NCBI RefSeq assembly: GCF_019649055.1 | Contig: NW_026570492.1 | Location: 1-64,000 of the forward strand | DNA length: 64,000 bases | Reading direction: 5' to 3' | Source: Paramacrobiotus metropolitanus | Lineage: Eukaryota > Tardigrada > Eutardigrada > Parachela > Macrobiotidae | Shown here: positions 11,341 to 21,016 of the stretch, piece after piece | How the letters are laid out: each line of letters begins with the position of its first letter | How positions within the stretch are numbered: the stretch's first letter is position 1 | Notes under the pieces: model-generated | What the model saw: only the letters and a program-made list of their open reading frames with translations | Database searches by the model: none | What the model was told of the DNA's origin: nothing | Program-made: the position numbers and the translations under genes

Positions 11341-11966
11341 TGTAACGCCGCGCATTCTCTGTGCACGTGTACTTGTATACATACAGTACATATGCGCCTG
11401 CATAATATACCGGAAGTGGATCGATCGATTATCGCATCGATTACGTCTTCAAGGGCGCTATCCCACATATCCGCATATCCGCATGCATATTCCCTTATCT
11501 AATTAGGCCTAAGTGCCGATGTGAGAACTGTGTCATTAACCGTCACTTAGCATGCATGTTGTATATGTACTCTGTACATGAGTTACTACCGTCTTAATGG
11601 AAACTGGGTTTGTTTGTGCAAGTGTTGGCATTTTATGACTTTCCATTTTATCCTGTGTGTAGAATCGTGGATTTTCTCTTATAAGTCTAATGCTTTTCTC
11701 AGTTGTGAAGTCAGTAGCGTTTTTCTCAAGTTTTGCTTTGGATCTGAGTTTAACATAATCGAATCTTTCTTGTTGTTGTCTTGTTAGTAAAGCTTACAAA
11801 AACCCCGTTGTCGCCGCCGTATCTAAGTGTACACGGTACACTGTAGATAGGATAGTTAGACACAGTAATTATCGATCCATCTTTATTCTCCCATTTCCCT
11901 GCGCCGATAAACGTTATCGCGCAGTCAGCAATACCAATGCATATCCACCACGTGTTAAGATTAACA
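11341..11966 (+). repeat. 3' LTR
   Basis: This 626-bp copy of 2480-3105 differs at about five positions and is followed by the TGTG target duplication at 11967-11970. Confidence 0.95.
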
Positions 11967-11970
11967 TGTG

Positions 11971-12960
11971 ATATTTATAACTCCTTTGACATGACATCTC
12001 TAGCTGTGATTTCGGTTTTTTGTTTGATAGAAATATATGGACATTTTATTTGTACAGCGTTTATAACTGTGTGATATATTAACTGCACTATATTATCTTC
12101 TGATGTTGTGTATAGTTGCTCATGATTTGGCAGCTTCTGAATTGGGGTTGTTGTGTTGCTTTTCGGATAGTTTATATATATTTTTGTTGTATTATGTGCT
12201 TGAAGTCGTTTTTATACACAGTGAATTCTTAGGTTTGAAACAATAAATACGTGCATTATCAGCTTTGATTATAACTATTTAAACTAAAAGTATCGGTCGA
12301 GCGCGACCGCGCAAAAGCAGCAGTTTTAATCTTACAGTTAATATAACAGCAAAGAAAGAGCTTCAGTAATGTCTTTGATCAGGTCCCGATCTCCGCGGAA
12401 TATCCTGTGGAAGTCTTAACCTGAGAGGTAAATGATTGAAATACGTTAAGGAATGTCTCAGCAATGCAGAGCTACAAGAGCAACAAACCATTGCCTTACA
12501 GACTGCTTGGATTTGTTAGGCGATCCCCGAGGAGAAATCTAAGACGAACAGTAGCGGGCACGCTACACAAAAGCAACAACATGCGTAGCCGCACAGTTTT
12601 GCGAAAACAAACATGTCTTCGAAACTCTACAGAATATGAACCCGAAAGCTCATCATGTTTAAATTCTTACCACTTATCCGGATAGGATTTTTTGGTGTAC
12701 TGTAATTCGCACGTGGAGGATGTGAGGTGCTCCTGGGTTGGACGATTTTTGCGCCTATGCACTCTCTGTGACAATATTATGTATCATGATCAGGACGAAT
12801 CCCGATTAACAGTCGAATTAGATTACTTTAATCCCGACACCGTGGAGAAAATGTAGGACAACGGCCTACTATACCACATAATCGCACAAAGCCGGCACTA
12901 TAACTGTATTTAATTATACTCTTTCACTCTCCACATCAACATTGCACAAAACAAGAATTA
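11971..12960. other. AT-rich spacer with one coding-like scrap
   Basis: The part to about 12400 shows no genes. On the plus strand, 12710-12856 reads as 48 codons (start HVEDVRCSWVGRFL, with a Cys-x2-Cys) ending in a stop. No start codon is visible and I do not recognise it. Confidence 0.25.
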
Positions 12961-13005
12961 TAAAGACGCCGCTCGGTGCGCGTTGCATGCGCCCGAGGCG
13001 GAATA

Positions 13006-13033
13006 CATGCCAGCGTTGTATAACGCTGGCATG
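13006..13033. repeat. Perfect 12-bp hairpin
   Basis: CATGCCAGCGTT, a 4-base loop GTAT, then the exact complement. A weaker hairpin of similar size lies just before it at about 12968-13000. Similar perfect hairpins occur at 18314-18464 and 20679-20702. Confidence 0.8.
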
Positions 13034-13307
13034 CTCTACTACACGCCATCATAACACATAATGTGTAGTTTACCACACTTCTCCCTCTCGAGACACACAT
13101 GCACTCACATGCACTAACGCATTTTCTATTTTTTAACAATAAAACAATTGTAAATGCAAAAGAGGACAATACTGGCATGACATGGGACGACTCCACGGAT
13201 ACACTAACTCGAGGGGTTCCACTGATGAATGCATCCGTATCCATATGTCGTGTACCACCCAGTACGCTAGCAGGAATTAACCTGACGTACCACGAGTGTT
13301 ATGTACC

Positions 13308-13832
13308 TTAAACAATTCCTTTACGCGGGGTGGATCCGTACTTAGATGTGGCTGGTTCTACCACCGGTTCCGATGTGTGTTCAGGTTCCACAGTGTCGTC
13401 ACACACTGTTAGCTGGTGATAGCGGATATTGTAAATAATCTGGTGAAGTTGTTGTTCTGTCGGAGGTTCTGGTACTTGCTGTAGTGCGTTGGCAAACTGC
13501 TGCTCACCTGGTGTGGTCCAGTGATGTTCGATGTAATGCTGCTCGCACTTTCTGGAAGCATCGATGAGTATTTTGCGCTCTCCCTTGTTAATTCTGGGGC
13601 TCTGATAACGCTGAAAGTAGTTCAGGTAAGATGTGTGCAGATGTTTATGATCTCCGTAGTGCGCTCGGTTGATGGCAACATAGTGACAATAAGGCTGGTC
13701 ACACCGGAGTGGCAAATATGGGTCTTGGTACCCCATAAGATGACGGACTGTGTGGAGAGTCATTGTTCTACCGGAGGAGGCAAAAAACCCGCAGATGTCG
13801 CAACGCCACATCCGTTTGATGAATTTGGCCAT
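13308..13832 (-). CDS. Small protein with two C2H2 zinc fingers
   Basis: The ATG at 13832 has a perfect Kozak context (GCCATGG). The frame extends upstream without another ATG, so this start is preferred, giving 174 residues. Two fingers are visible: C-x2-C-x12-H-x3-H (CDICGFF...HTVRH) and C-x4-C-x12-H-x3-H (CDQPYC...HKHLH). They are followed by SYLNYFQ and a Gln-rich C-terminal half. The same finger-linker-finger-YL(E/N) plan recurs in the neighbouring exon at 14108-14464, so the two are paralogous. A DNA- or RNA-binding role is inferred only from the fingers. Confidence 0.55.
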   Translation of the reverse strand: MAKFIKRMWRCDICGFFASSGRTMTLHTVRHLMGYQDPYLPLRCDQPYCHYVAINRAHYGDHKHLHTSYLNYFQRYQSPRINKGERKILIDASRKCEQHYIEHHWTTPGEQQFANALQQVPEPPTEQQLHQIIYNIRYHQLTVCDDTVEPEHTSEPVVEPATSKYGSTPRKGIV

Positions 13833-14107
13833 GGCTTTCTGGCTGCATGTACGCTGATGTTCCCCATTCTGATGGCGCTGACTGTGCTGTCGTCTGTTAC
13901 AACTATAACGGATAACGGATTGTAAAAATAATTGAAAAAAAAAATTTAGAAGAAAACCGTGCCAATTAATTAAAAGTGAAAATTGAAAGGAGAGAAAAAA
14001 ACAAAAGGAAAACAAGGAAAAAATGGAATAAGTGTATGGTTAACTGGATCAGTCAAAAACACAGGACCAAACCATAGGTGGGATAAAGTTCTTCATTTCC
14101 TGCTCAA

Positions 14108-14464
14108 TCATAACCAATGGAATTTTTGTAGTTTAAATGGCCAATATGGAACTAAATCGCGGGGCAAAGTTTCTTGTTGATAAATGGCAATACTGGCCAT
14201 AAATTCAAGGTAACGATTATGGTATTCGAGATGCCATTCAAGGTCTGGTTCGTAATCTCCAACGTATGAGCAGTATACTGGTGTTTTTCGGTACTCGACA
14301 ATATGTGGGCATTTGGCATGGGTTGGCATGTCGTAAGGACTGATTTCGTGATGACGGTGACGGTCAGAATGTGTTTCGATTTTTTCAATAATGGGAGTCC
14401 AAAATCCACATTTGACACACAGATATGAGTCTGGGTCAGAGGGAAACCAATAAGTCGGAATGAA
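14108..14464 (-). CDS. Exon with paired zinc fingers, paralogue of the 13.3-kb gene
   Basis: Behind an acceptor (TTATTTTAG at 14465) the frame runs to a stop at 14108. It holds one perfect finger C-x2-C-x12-H-x3-H (CVKCGFW...HSDRH) and a second with a wide Cys spacing (C-x12-C-x12-H-x3-H). It then reads NRYLEF, matching TSYLNYF of the next gene. The start of the gene must be in an exon further upstream, not found with confidence. The run ends before the second gene starts at 13832, so these are probably separate genes, but a single multi-finger gene is possible. Confidence 0.45.
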   Translation of the reverse strand, partial: FIPTYWFPSDPDSYLCVKCGFWTPIIEKIETHSDRHRHHEISPYDMPTHAKCPHIVEYRKTPVYCSYVGDYEPDLEWHLEYHNRYLEFMASIAIYQQETLPRDLVPYWPFKLQKFHWL

Positions 14465-14749
14465 CTAAAATAACATGTCAAATTGCTAACTTGAATAAAA
14501 TGCTGAATTATTCGCTCGTGCACTCGCGAAAATCGTTTTTTATGATATTGTTACGTTTTTATAATTTGGATAACTGATTTTACGGAGAATGAAACGAAGA
14601 AAAGAAAAAAAAATTTTTAATTTTAGAGTTTAATTAGAAATTAAAGATTTTACTCAGAGAAAAAGAATTTAGAACTGGTAAGGTAAAAACTCCAGGTATA
14701 AGAACCTATACGGAGTTTCAAAATATTTGGTAATAGTAAAGTGGAGAAG

Positions 14750-15683
14750 CTAATATTCTGTTTCGCTGGGATATTCTTGGAAAATTTGGTCGGTTGGTGT
14801 GGAAGTGGATGTATTTGCTGCGGATTGCTGGTAAATTAAATTACGATGTTCTTCAGCAAGACGAGGATTATAAAGTATCCAATATTTTAGGCATTTCGCG
14901 ATTGCTGAAACCTTTGTCATTATTTGAATATATTGACAGAAGCGATCGAACAGAAGGAAATTATGGAATTTGGCAACTGTTTGCCACATATTAAAATTTT
15001 CAAGAGGATCTCTGTTTATAATAACGGTTTCCATCGAGTTGAAGAAATGGTCTTTCTTCGGAGTTGTAAGTATGTTTGGTTCGATAGAAGTGATATTTTC
15101 TTGTCGAATAATAGTATCCAAAATATCAGTAAGTTCGTGTACCAATTGTGGATATGGAGGTTGAAATTCGTTAAAGGAGGTTGAATGATCGCGGGTATGT
15201 GTGATCATCGTGTCAAGAAGTGCCGAAAATTGTAGTTCTTGGAATACTCGTTTGAGAATATCTTCAAATTTAGAAATATTTTGTATTTCAAGGGGTTGTC
15301 GAAGGTCGTCTGGAGGATAAAACGATGTATTATTTTTGTAGTTGTATAGGAAATCGGAATATTCAATAACATTGCTCCAAGAATTGCAAACAGATCCTGG
15401 GGGATTATTATGGTAATTTGAGAAGATGTTCCATGAAGTACAGATAGACGGAGGGGGTTTGATAGGGTAGAGCACAGTGATATTTTCTTCAAATAAGTAT
15501 TGGTTCGGAAATAATCCCCAGAAGGCTTTTCCATCTGCTGTTGTGTAAATAAGTTCGACTTTGTTGGGACTGGGGTCAAACTCAAAGAAGTCCTCTGGCT
15601 GTCGTGGTGGCGGTTCGACGTTTGAAGTATATGATCCATTAATAGTGTACGAGATTAAGGTAATTCCGATGAATAGGGTTAAT
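14750..15683 (-). CDS. Terminal exon of a secreted or membrane-anchored unknown protein
   Basis: A good acceptor (CTTTATCTACAG at 15684) opens a frame of 311 codons to 14750. It begins with a hydrophobic stretch that looks like a signal peptide (LTLFIGITLISYTI), followed by a Pro-rich stretch, several N-x-S/T sites and two CxSW motifs. No ATG occurs in frame, so the start must lie in an upstream exon. A second, shorter frame (15639-15205, starting with an ATG) over the same DNA is judged a shadow. The long C-terminal half is rich in helices. I do not recognise it. Confidence 0.45.
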
Positions 15684-15838
15684 CTGTAGATAAAGATAAG
15701 CTTGTTTTGGATTTTCGGATGAAGAAGTTATTTCAATAACCCGGGAGAGTTCCGGAAGTACAGGGAAAGCAAGAAAAAAGAAAGGAAAGGATTTTGAAAA
15801 TTATTTTTGTAATTTTTATGGTGTGTCCGGCCTGTTTG

Positions 15839-16394
15839 TTAGTATTCCTGTGGGTCTTCGTGTAGATCCGCAAAAGAGTATTCCTTGAGAGATCCGAGTT
15901 TGTCTCCTCGGAAAAGCATGAAGTATTCCATGCATTTGACGAGAAGTATTCTCCCATTAATGTTGCCCGTTCTCATGCAATAATCGTGATACATTGATCG
16001 TATGATAGATCCTCCGACAGTTTGACTTACTTTTATTAATTGTTCGGGCGATGGTTTGAGTAATATGTTGACTTCTTCGAAGGAGTAAATTGGGGAAGGA
16101 GTAGTAGTTCTAGGGTTGTTGGGGTAATTACTGGAAGGTTCGTAGGCCGAAATAACATGTATCTTGAGTTGACTAGATGCTTTTTCCATGTCGTTCCATG
16201 CTCGACTAAGGAGAAGAACGTTTTTGAAGCGAGGCCAGTTTCCCGGATTTTTTAATTCGCGAATAAAGTCCGGCCTAAGATGGAATTTTTCGTTTTCCGG
16301 GACGTTGGTCGTAGAGCAGTCGTAGAGCAAGTAAGGAAAGGGATAAAGATGGAAAGGAAAAGACGTCTGCCACGTTGGTGCGAGCCGTTGATCA
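15839..16394 (-). CDS. Terminal exon of an unknown protein
   Basis: An acceptor (CTGAGTTTTAG at 16395) opens a frame of 185 codons to the stop at 15839. No ATG is in frame, and the exon has no good internal donor, so it is taken as terminal. The sequence is soluble-looking, with Tyr/Pro-rich parts (FPFHLYPFPYLLYDC near its start) and helical segments later. It is the first of four minus-strand units packed into 3.1 kb. No family recognised. Confidence 0.4.
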
Positions 16395-17416
16395 CTAAAA
16401 CTCAGGCGCACTATGCAAACTGTTTCACCGTTTCCTTATGTGCGCTTTCCGATCTACACAACTAATTCGATCCTTCGGCCTCATTTGAAGGCTTCTGGAC
16501 AACACATAATTACTTTGTGCGTGGATTCTGACTGCGCAGTTTCTTGCTTGACCAGTCATCTTTATGAGTACAACCTGCAGATCCTTTAACGAAGAACGTC
16601 TCGGTGAAGGCATGGAAAGTTGGTTCTGTCCCTAGTTCAAATTCTTAACTGATTGAGAAGAGTCAAGTGCTTCCTTTCCGCGATCAGTGTTGTCTTGCCT
16701 CGCTCTCTGTCAGTTAATTCCCTCTAAATATCAATTCTGATCGAGCTTCAAATAAATTAGGGGTGCCCCATTTTCGCGATTTCCTGTTGTCCAGCCTCGC
16801 TTTCTGTCAGTGTTTCTTACCTTTTTGTACCATCAGTTTAATTTTCAGACTTCTTAGTTTTACGTTTTCAAACCGACTCTGTCAGATTTTATTGATCAAT
16901 CATCGACAAAATGATGCAAATTAGATTAGATTAGATTAGATTTAAACTTCAAACAATCAATAAACAGATAATGAATACGGAATCCCCACGGCAATGCCAT
17001 TCATTAAATCATTACATTACTTGAAATGAGCCAAAAATGTGACCCATAATTGAATCCCATATAAATCAATTCCATGCAGTGAAGTACAGTGCTGCAAGTA
17101 CAAATACGTATAAAGTACAAGCAGCTAATAAGGAACGCGCATGATGCTGGCGCCGGGACCAAACTGCATGGCATCTAACGACGAAAATGGTGGGTATAAT
17201 AACGGGAACGCTTGCTCTACCGGCCTAATGGAGTCAGGAAACACGGGCCACGCGAGTCCAGTTCATTGACAACAGAATTATATCCGACCCGGCTGCAACT
17301 GTTGTCCGTAACTGATAACTTGGTTTTCTTGTTCCACTCGTCTCTCCCGGGATGCGTTGCCTACGAAAAAAGTGCACGCGCTAAGAGAACAAGCATACTA
17401 GTATGTCTGTACCAGA
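16395..17416. other. Intergenic; one pentamer microsatellite
   Basis: No gene seen. TTAGA units repeat at 16921-16941. Upstream exons of the minus-strand genes could be here but I cannot place them. Confidence 0.4.
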
Positions 17417-17573
17417 CCTGGGCAGTTATAACTTAACTCTATAACTTAACTCTATTTTTTTATAAACGGATTCAAAATAGACAAGTCTCAGTTACCATTT
17501 CAACGACTTTCTGTCTACTATTACATATTTACCAAGTTCATACTTCCAAGCAAGTCCAAACAAGGCAATCTTC

Positions 17574-18077
17574 ATGGATTATACCAAAGCTCCCTCATTT
17601 GAGCTGACCTCAGCTCATTTATATTATGATGAGCCACAGTGCAAGCACGAAGTGCTGCGGATTGGCCTGGCCATGTACTCATACGGCCGATATCTAAGGA
17701 TTTCTTATGATGTTACCGATTTGCCATTGACCAAGAAAAAAGGCGTTTATCAGTGTACTTGTGGCGTCAGCACCACAGATAAGCCCAGAGGCATCGAACA
17801 TGCGTTCGTGCATCATGTGCTATCTGCAGTCCTGAAGGAGTCAACGCTAACAAGCATTCCGACAACAACCATGCCCAAGAAGCGCAAACAAACGGCCATA
17901 AAATCCGTTGTACACATTCAAAAGCGTCAGAAAGAGACTACCACGGACATTCCATCCAAAGTTTCATCGATTGGAAATCTGGACCACAGCCAACAACAGA
18001 ACCAAGAGGAAAAATCCATGCCACCTAACGATTCCATCAATCTGGACTTAAACCACATCCAAGACGATTATGCATAA
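17574..18077 (+). CDS. Small unknown protein with SWIM-like Cys/His motif
   Basis: The ATG at 17574 begins a single-exon frame of 167 residues. A TATA-like TTTATAAA (17458-17465) precedes it by about 110 bases and an AATAAA lies 10 bases past the stop. Near residue 60 is YQCTCG followed by IEHAFVHH; this resembles a SWIM zinc finger (CxC...CxH) in which the third Cys is Glu. A basic stretch PKKRKQ (about residue 101) could be a nuclear signal. The Gln/Asn-rich tail is low complexity. SWIM fingers occur in MULE-type transposases and in host regulators, so an element origin is possible given the flanking inverted ends. Function unknown. Confidence 0.55.
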   Translation: MDYTKAPSFELTSAHLYYDEPQCKHEVLRIGLAMYSYGRYLRISYDVTDLPLTKKKGVYQCTCGVSTTDKPRGIEHAFVHHVLSAVLKESTLTSIPTTTMPKKRKQTAIKSVVHIQKRQKETTTDIPSKVSSIGNLDHSQQQNQEEKSMPPNDSINLDLNHIQDDYA

Positions 18078-18087
18078 GATCATTATT

Positions 18088-18093
18088 AATAAA
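18088..18093 (+). promoter_or_regulatory. Poly(A) signal AATAAA
   Basis: AATAAA lies 10 bases past the stop of the 17574 gene. Confidence 0.5.
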
Positions 18094-18313
18094 GGATATT
18101 CACATTTCATCGTTCGTCATAGTACAGTATTTTCCCCAGGACGGTTTTGGAAGTTTTTACGGCCTGAACCGTGACTTCGTCTCCTATTACTATTCTTCTT
18201 CTTACTTGTTGTTTTCATAACTGTATTATTAATTTACTCTGTCTATTATTTATTCCCTGTGTAACTTTGTCTTCTCTCTCTCTCTTATTGTGTGTGTTTC
18301 TAGAAGAAGGGCA

Positions 18314-18464
18314 GTCTGTAGGGTTTCGCCCTACAGACGGTATGTGCCCGTTGGCGTTGTGTGCCCGTAGTGGATCGATATCACGCCGGGGATGCATGAT
18401 CCCGGCGTGCTCTGTACATGTACGTGTATTGTTTTTCACCGCTGACGTCCATAGACGTCAGCGG
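18314..18464. repeat. Three perfect hairpins in a row
   Basis: 18314-18338: 10-bp stem GTCTGTAGGG, loop TTTCG. 18382-18409: 9-bp stem CACGCCGGG, 10-base loop. 18439-18464: 11-bp stem CCGCTGACGTC, loop CATA. All stems are unrelated in sequence but perfect. None looks like a tRNA. Confidence 0.85.
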
Positions 18465-18817
18465 GATCTTTCCATTTTTACCGGCTCGCTCCTATAACAG
18501 GGCGGCCGGCTCTGTTGTGTGGGAGCAGAGTAGGCAGTGTGTTGTGTATAAAGCCCAGTAGAGTGCTGTGTTCCGTTCCCATAGAGCATATGCATAGGCG
18601 GGTGGGGCCAGCCCTACAACGCGAGTTATTTGCGCGTTATCGAGTTTTAACGTAACTCTGTAGCATAACTCGCTACCCAAAAAACTTAACTCTAACGTAA
18701 CTCGCCAGAAATTTGTATACATTGTCTATGGTAGCGTAACTCGCGGTATAACTCGAAGCTCGGTTTTACTTGCATAAATAGCGTAACTCGTAGCGTAACT
18801 CGCACGCTACCTGTAAC

Positions 18818-19508
18818 TAGAGATGTCAACGGTTCGACCGGTTCGGTTCGGTTCCATAAGCGGTTCGACTTGACGTCGAAGTCACTTTGTTCTAACGGTT
18901 CCAAAGCACGGGTCATCTTAAACCGGTTCGGTTACAGCGCCAAGTCACTTGTGACCGAACCGAACCGGTTGGAACCGAAACCAAGAAATTATATTAGAGT
19001 GCCGGCTGTACAACTGTCCCACTGCGCACGCATGCGCTCAGAGTTTGAGCGTAGCGTGTAATGAAACGATTTTACTCAGAGACCAGTACTGTACGCCGGT
19101 ACGCGTCTCCTTCATATTTATGGATTACTGTTTAAGACAGCAGAAATTCGTCATACCACAACGTCATTAGGCGCGATTCAAGTATTACGTAACGGACATT
19201 TTCCACTTTTTCGACCACCCTCCACCCTTTTGTGACCTTTATTCATGTATTACTTATGGGCGGGTAACGCCACGGACCCACCCCCACCCCTGAGTCGTTA
19301 CGTAATACTTGAATCGCGCAATATCTCTAGTAACAAAGAACCGAAAAGAACCGCGGTTAACCGGTTATTTTCGGTTCGACTTAACCTCTAACCGACTCAA
19401 ACGGTTCGGTTACAAGAAAAGTCGCGGTTTAAAGAACGCCCAACCGAACCGAACCGAACCGGTTGAACCGCGGTTCCAAACGGTTCGGTTCGGTTTTTGA
19501 CATCTCTA
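18818..19508. mobile_element. hAT-type MITE, copy 1 (691 bp)
   Basis: Ends are TAGAGATGTCAA...TTGACATCTCTA with a perfect 8-bp target duplication CCTGTAAC at 18810-18817 and 19509-19516, the size made by hAT transposases. Both subterminal zones are packed with CGGTTCGG/CCGAACCG motifs. There is no coding capacity; short frames inside are by-products. A nearly identical copy is at 32499-33191. Confidence 0.93.
19171..19319. mobile_element. Smaller inverted-repeat unit nested in the hAT MITE
   Basis: GCGCGATTCAAGTATTACGT at 19171 (continuing AACG) is inverted at the other end (19296-19319), giving 24-bp arms around 100 bases of C-rich filler. It also occurs in copy 2 (32850-33002). It was therefore inside the MITE before the MITE spread, or is part of its design. 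Confidence 0.7.
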
Positions 19509-19859
19509 CCTGTAACTCGTAACTCTAACGGTGGTTGCATTTTCCATAACTGCCCAGGTGTGGTCTGTACACATTCCAATCGCTGGACCATGGTTGCCAT
19601 GAGCGGACAGATGCCGGGTGGCACACAAAGAAGCACTCGGCTCGACGTAAAATGCCGACTACAGAGACAGAATCAAGCGGAAAATAACTTTCGAACATCG
19701 TTTGTGCTACCCAAACGGAAACTTGCCATGCGTTAATCTATAGTGGTTATAACTACAGATTTGTTTATCATAATATATATTTTATTTACTACATAAGTGT
19801 TTCTTCCTTTATTCTGACAGTATGCCTACCTTAGCAAATTCCGCCCTATGAGAATCGGC

Positions 19860-20560
19860 TGTTATTTTGAAAAACCGTCTGTAGCCTCGAATCCGGATCA
19901 GTAAAAAAAACCGTAGAAAATTTCCGGGCTGTTTTTTGCTTGAACGTAGATTTGTGAAGAAGCACTAAATCTCCAACGTTATAGATGATGCCTTGCTTTG
20001 ATTAATTGTTATAGAATAACGAACGATCCTGAGACTGTTCAAAAGGTTCGGGTTTGGTGGGGAAGATAAGGTCAACCGGGAGCTAGTTTCACGCCCGAAA
20101 ATGACGAAAAATGGGAAAAGGGTCGATAAATTATGGACGTCAGGACGTACACCCCGTAAAGCACATAAATCGAATGTCAATCCTTATGATGTTGTGAAAT
20201 ATACGAGCACCAGGAGTCTGGAGATAATTCCTTGAACAGATCAATTCTGGCGCTCTACCGGCGCGTTAAATTGACTATGGAACGGTGAAAAATGAAAATG
20301 CCGAATATAGAGCACCAATAATATTTATCTGATCAGTTACTTTATTGCAAAGTTCCATTCCGTTATCGGTGAAAATTTTTTTTGGACAAAAGGAAAAATT
20401 TGCTCGAGCATTGCGCATTGTTGGAATGATGGCTTATTCTTTGTTTATATTGTCTATCCCTAAAGCCATTTTTGTGACCATCCGGAGTGGTAGCTTTTTT
20501 AGTGAAAGATCAAATAATACATTTGAAATTCCACAATCCTTCGAAGGGGATAAACCTCTG
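19860..20560 (-). pseudogene. Decayed retroelement integrase
   Basis: Reading across several frames on the minus strand gives the order expected of a Ty3-type integrase. There is a catalytic-core piece around GIDNINKE and AIIPTMRNARA (20465-20410), the second Asp in IFTDNGMELCNK (about 20375-20340), a FGRE motif (about 20100) and a C-terminal NVGDLVLLHKSTF (about 19980-19940). Frames shift at least twice and stops are present. RT and gag parts are missing. The upstream end stops about where the Helentron ends (20679), suggesting the Helentron inserted at or into it. Confidence 0.65.
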
Positions 20561-20678
20561 CGCAACGCCGCAAGGTTGCCTTTGAGAAGCTTCGAAAATT
20601 CCAAGAAAACTTGAGCAGCACTGAATACATTGTCATTGACGAATAAGCTGATTTGCAGCGCAAAGATCCCAGACGCGG

Positions 20679-20702
20679 CCCTCACCAGTAGGCTGGTGAG
20701 GG
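20679..20702 (-). repeat. Helentron 3' hairpin
   Basis: CCCTCACCAG, loop TAGG, then the exact complement. It lies about 200 bases past the 3' inverted repeat, where Helentrons carry a palindrome. Confidence 0.6.
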
Positions 20703-20897
20703 TGCTGCGAGCATGCACCCTAGTTGTTCAATGGGACATGGGAAAGCACATTCTGATTAAACTGTTCTCATTCGGAATTCACTTCTTCGCTGGACTGACT
20801 AACAAAAAGCCAAACTTTTTGCCTTGGAAAGGTGCCGCTGAGGATAGGAGAGTTGTACTTGTTTTACTAGAAAAATGCACGTTGGCGTGCCTTAGCA

Positions 20898-20912
20898 GAC
20901 CGGAGCGAAGCG
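20898..20912. repeat. 3' asymmetric inverted repeat of the Helentron
   Basis: GACCGGAGCGAAGCG, the exact inverted match of 26133-26147. Confidence 0.75.
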
Positions 20913-21016
20913 GTTGGACATGTTGTTAAACAAATTGTATAGCGTCCACAAAACTTTATTGGCCTTTTTTTGGTAAATTATTGCTGGTCTACATGCAAGA
21001 AACACTGCACAGCTCA

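Larger units (their letters stand above)
2480..11966 (+). mobile_element. Complete Ty3/gypsy-type LTR retrotransposon with env
   Basis: This is a 9,487-bp element bounded by two 626-bp LTRs that start TGTAAC and end TTAACA. It is flanked by a 4-bp target-site duplication TGTG (2476-2479 and 11967-11970). It has a primer-binding site, gag, pol in the order protease-RT-RNase H-integrase, env and a polypurine tract. The LTRs differ at about five of 626 positions, so insertion was fairly recent. Despite that, I count at least five in-frame stop codons: 3475, 6647, 8174, 8726 and 9548. The copy cannot make its full proteins as it stands. The element order and the GPY/F-type integrase tail place it in the Ty3/gypsy group; the env makes it errantivirus-like in plan. 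Confidence 0.95.
17417..19558. mobile_element. Possible DNA element with CCTGGGCAGTTAT inverted ends
   Basis: CCTGGGCAGTTAT at 17417-17429 is exactly inverted at 19546-19558. Just outside, CAGACC-like sequence is also shared in inverted order. Inside both ends are many TAACTC(G/T) motifs (17430-17455 and 18620-18816, 19509-19530), a layout known from some hAT-like elements. I cannot find a clear target duplication, so the exact ends are open. It would contain the gene at 17574, three hairpins and the nested MITE at 18818. Confidence 0.4.

Noticed and set aside
15205-15639. 144-codon minus frame with ATG overlapping the 14750-15683 exon
   Set aside because: The competing frame is twice as long, follows a good acceptor and has a signal-like start.
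19309-19500. 63-codon frame rich in RTEPVEPR inside the MITE, repeated at 32992
   Set aside because: It is the translation of CCGAACCG subterminal motifs, present in both MITE copies for that reason.
17410-19568. 8-bp target duplication for the CCTGGGCAGTTAT element
   Set aside because: The flanks (GTCTGTAC left, TACACATT right) do not match, so I did not claim a defined insertion.
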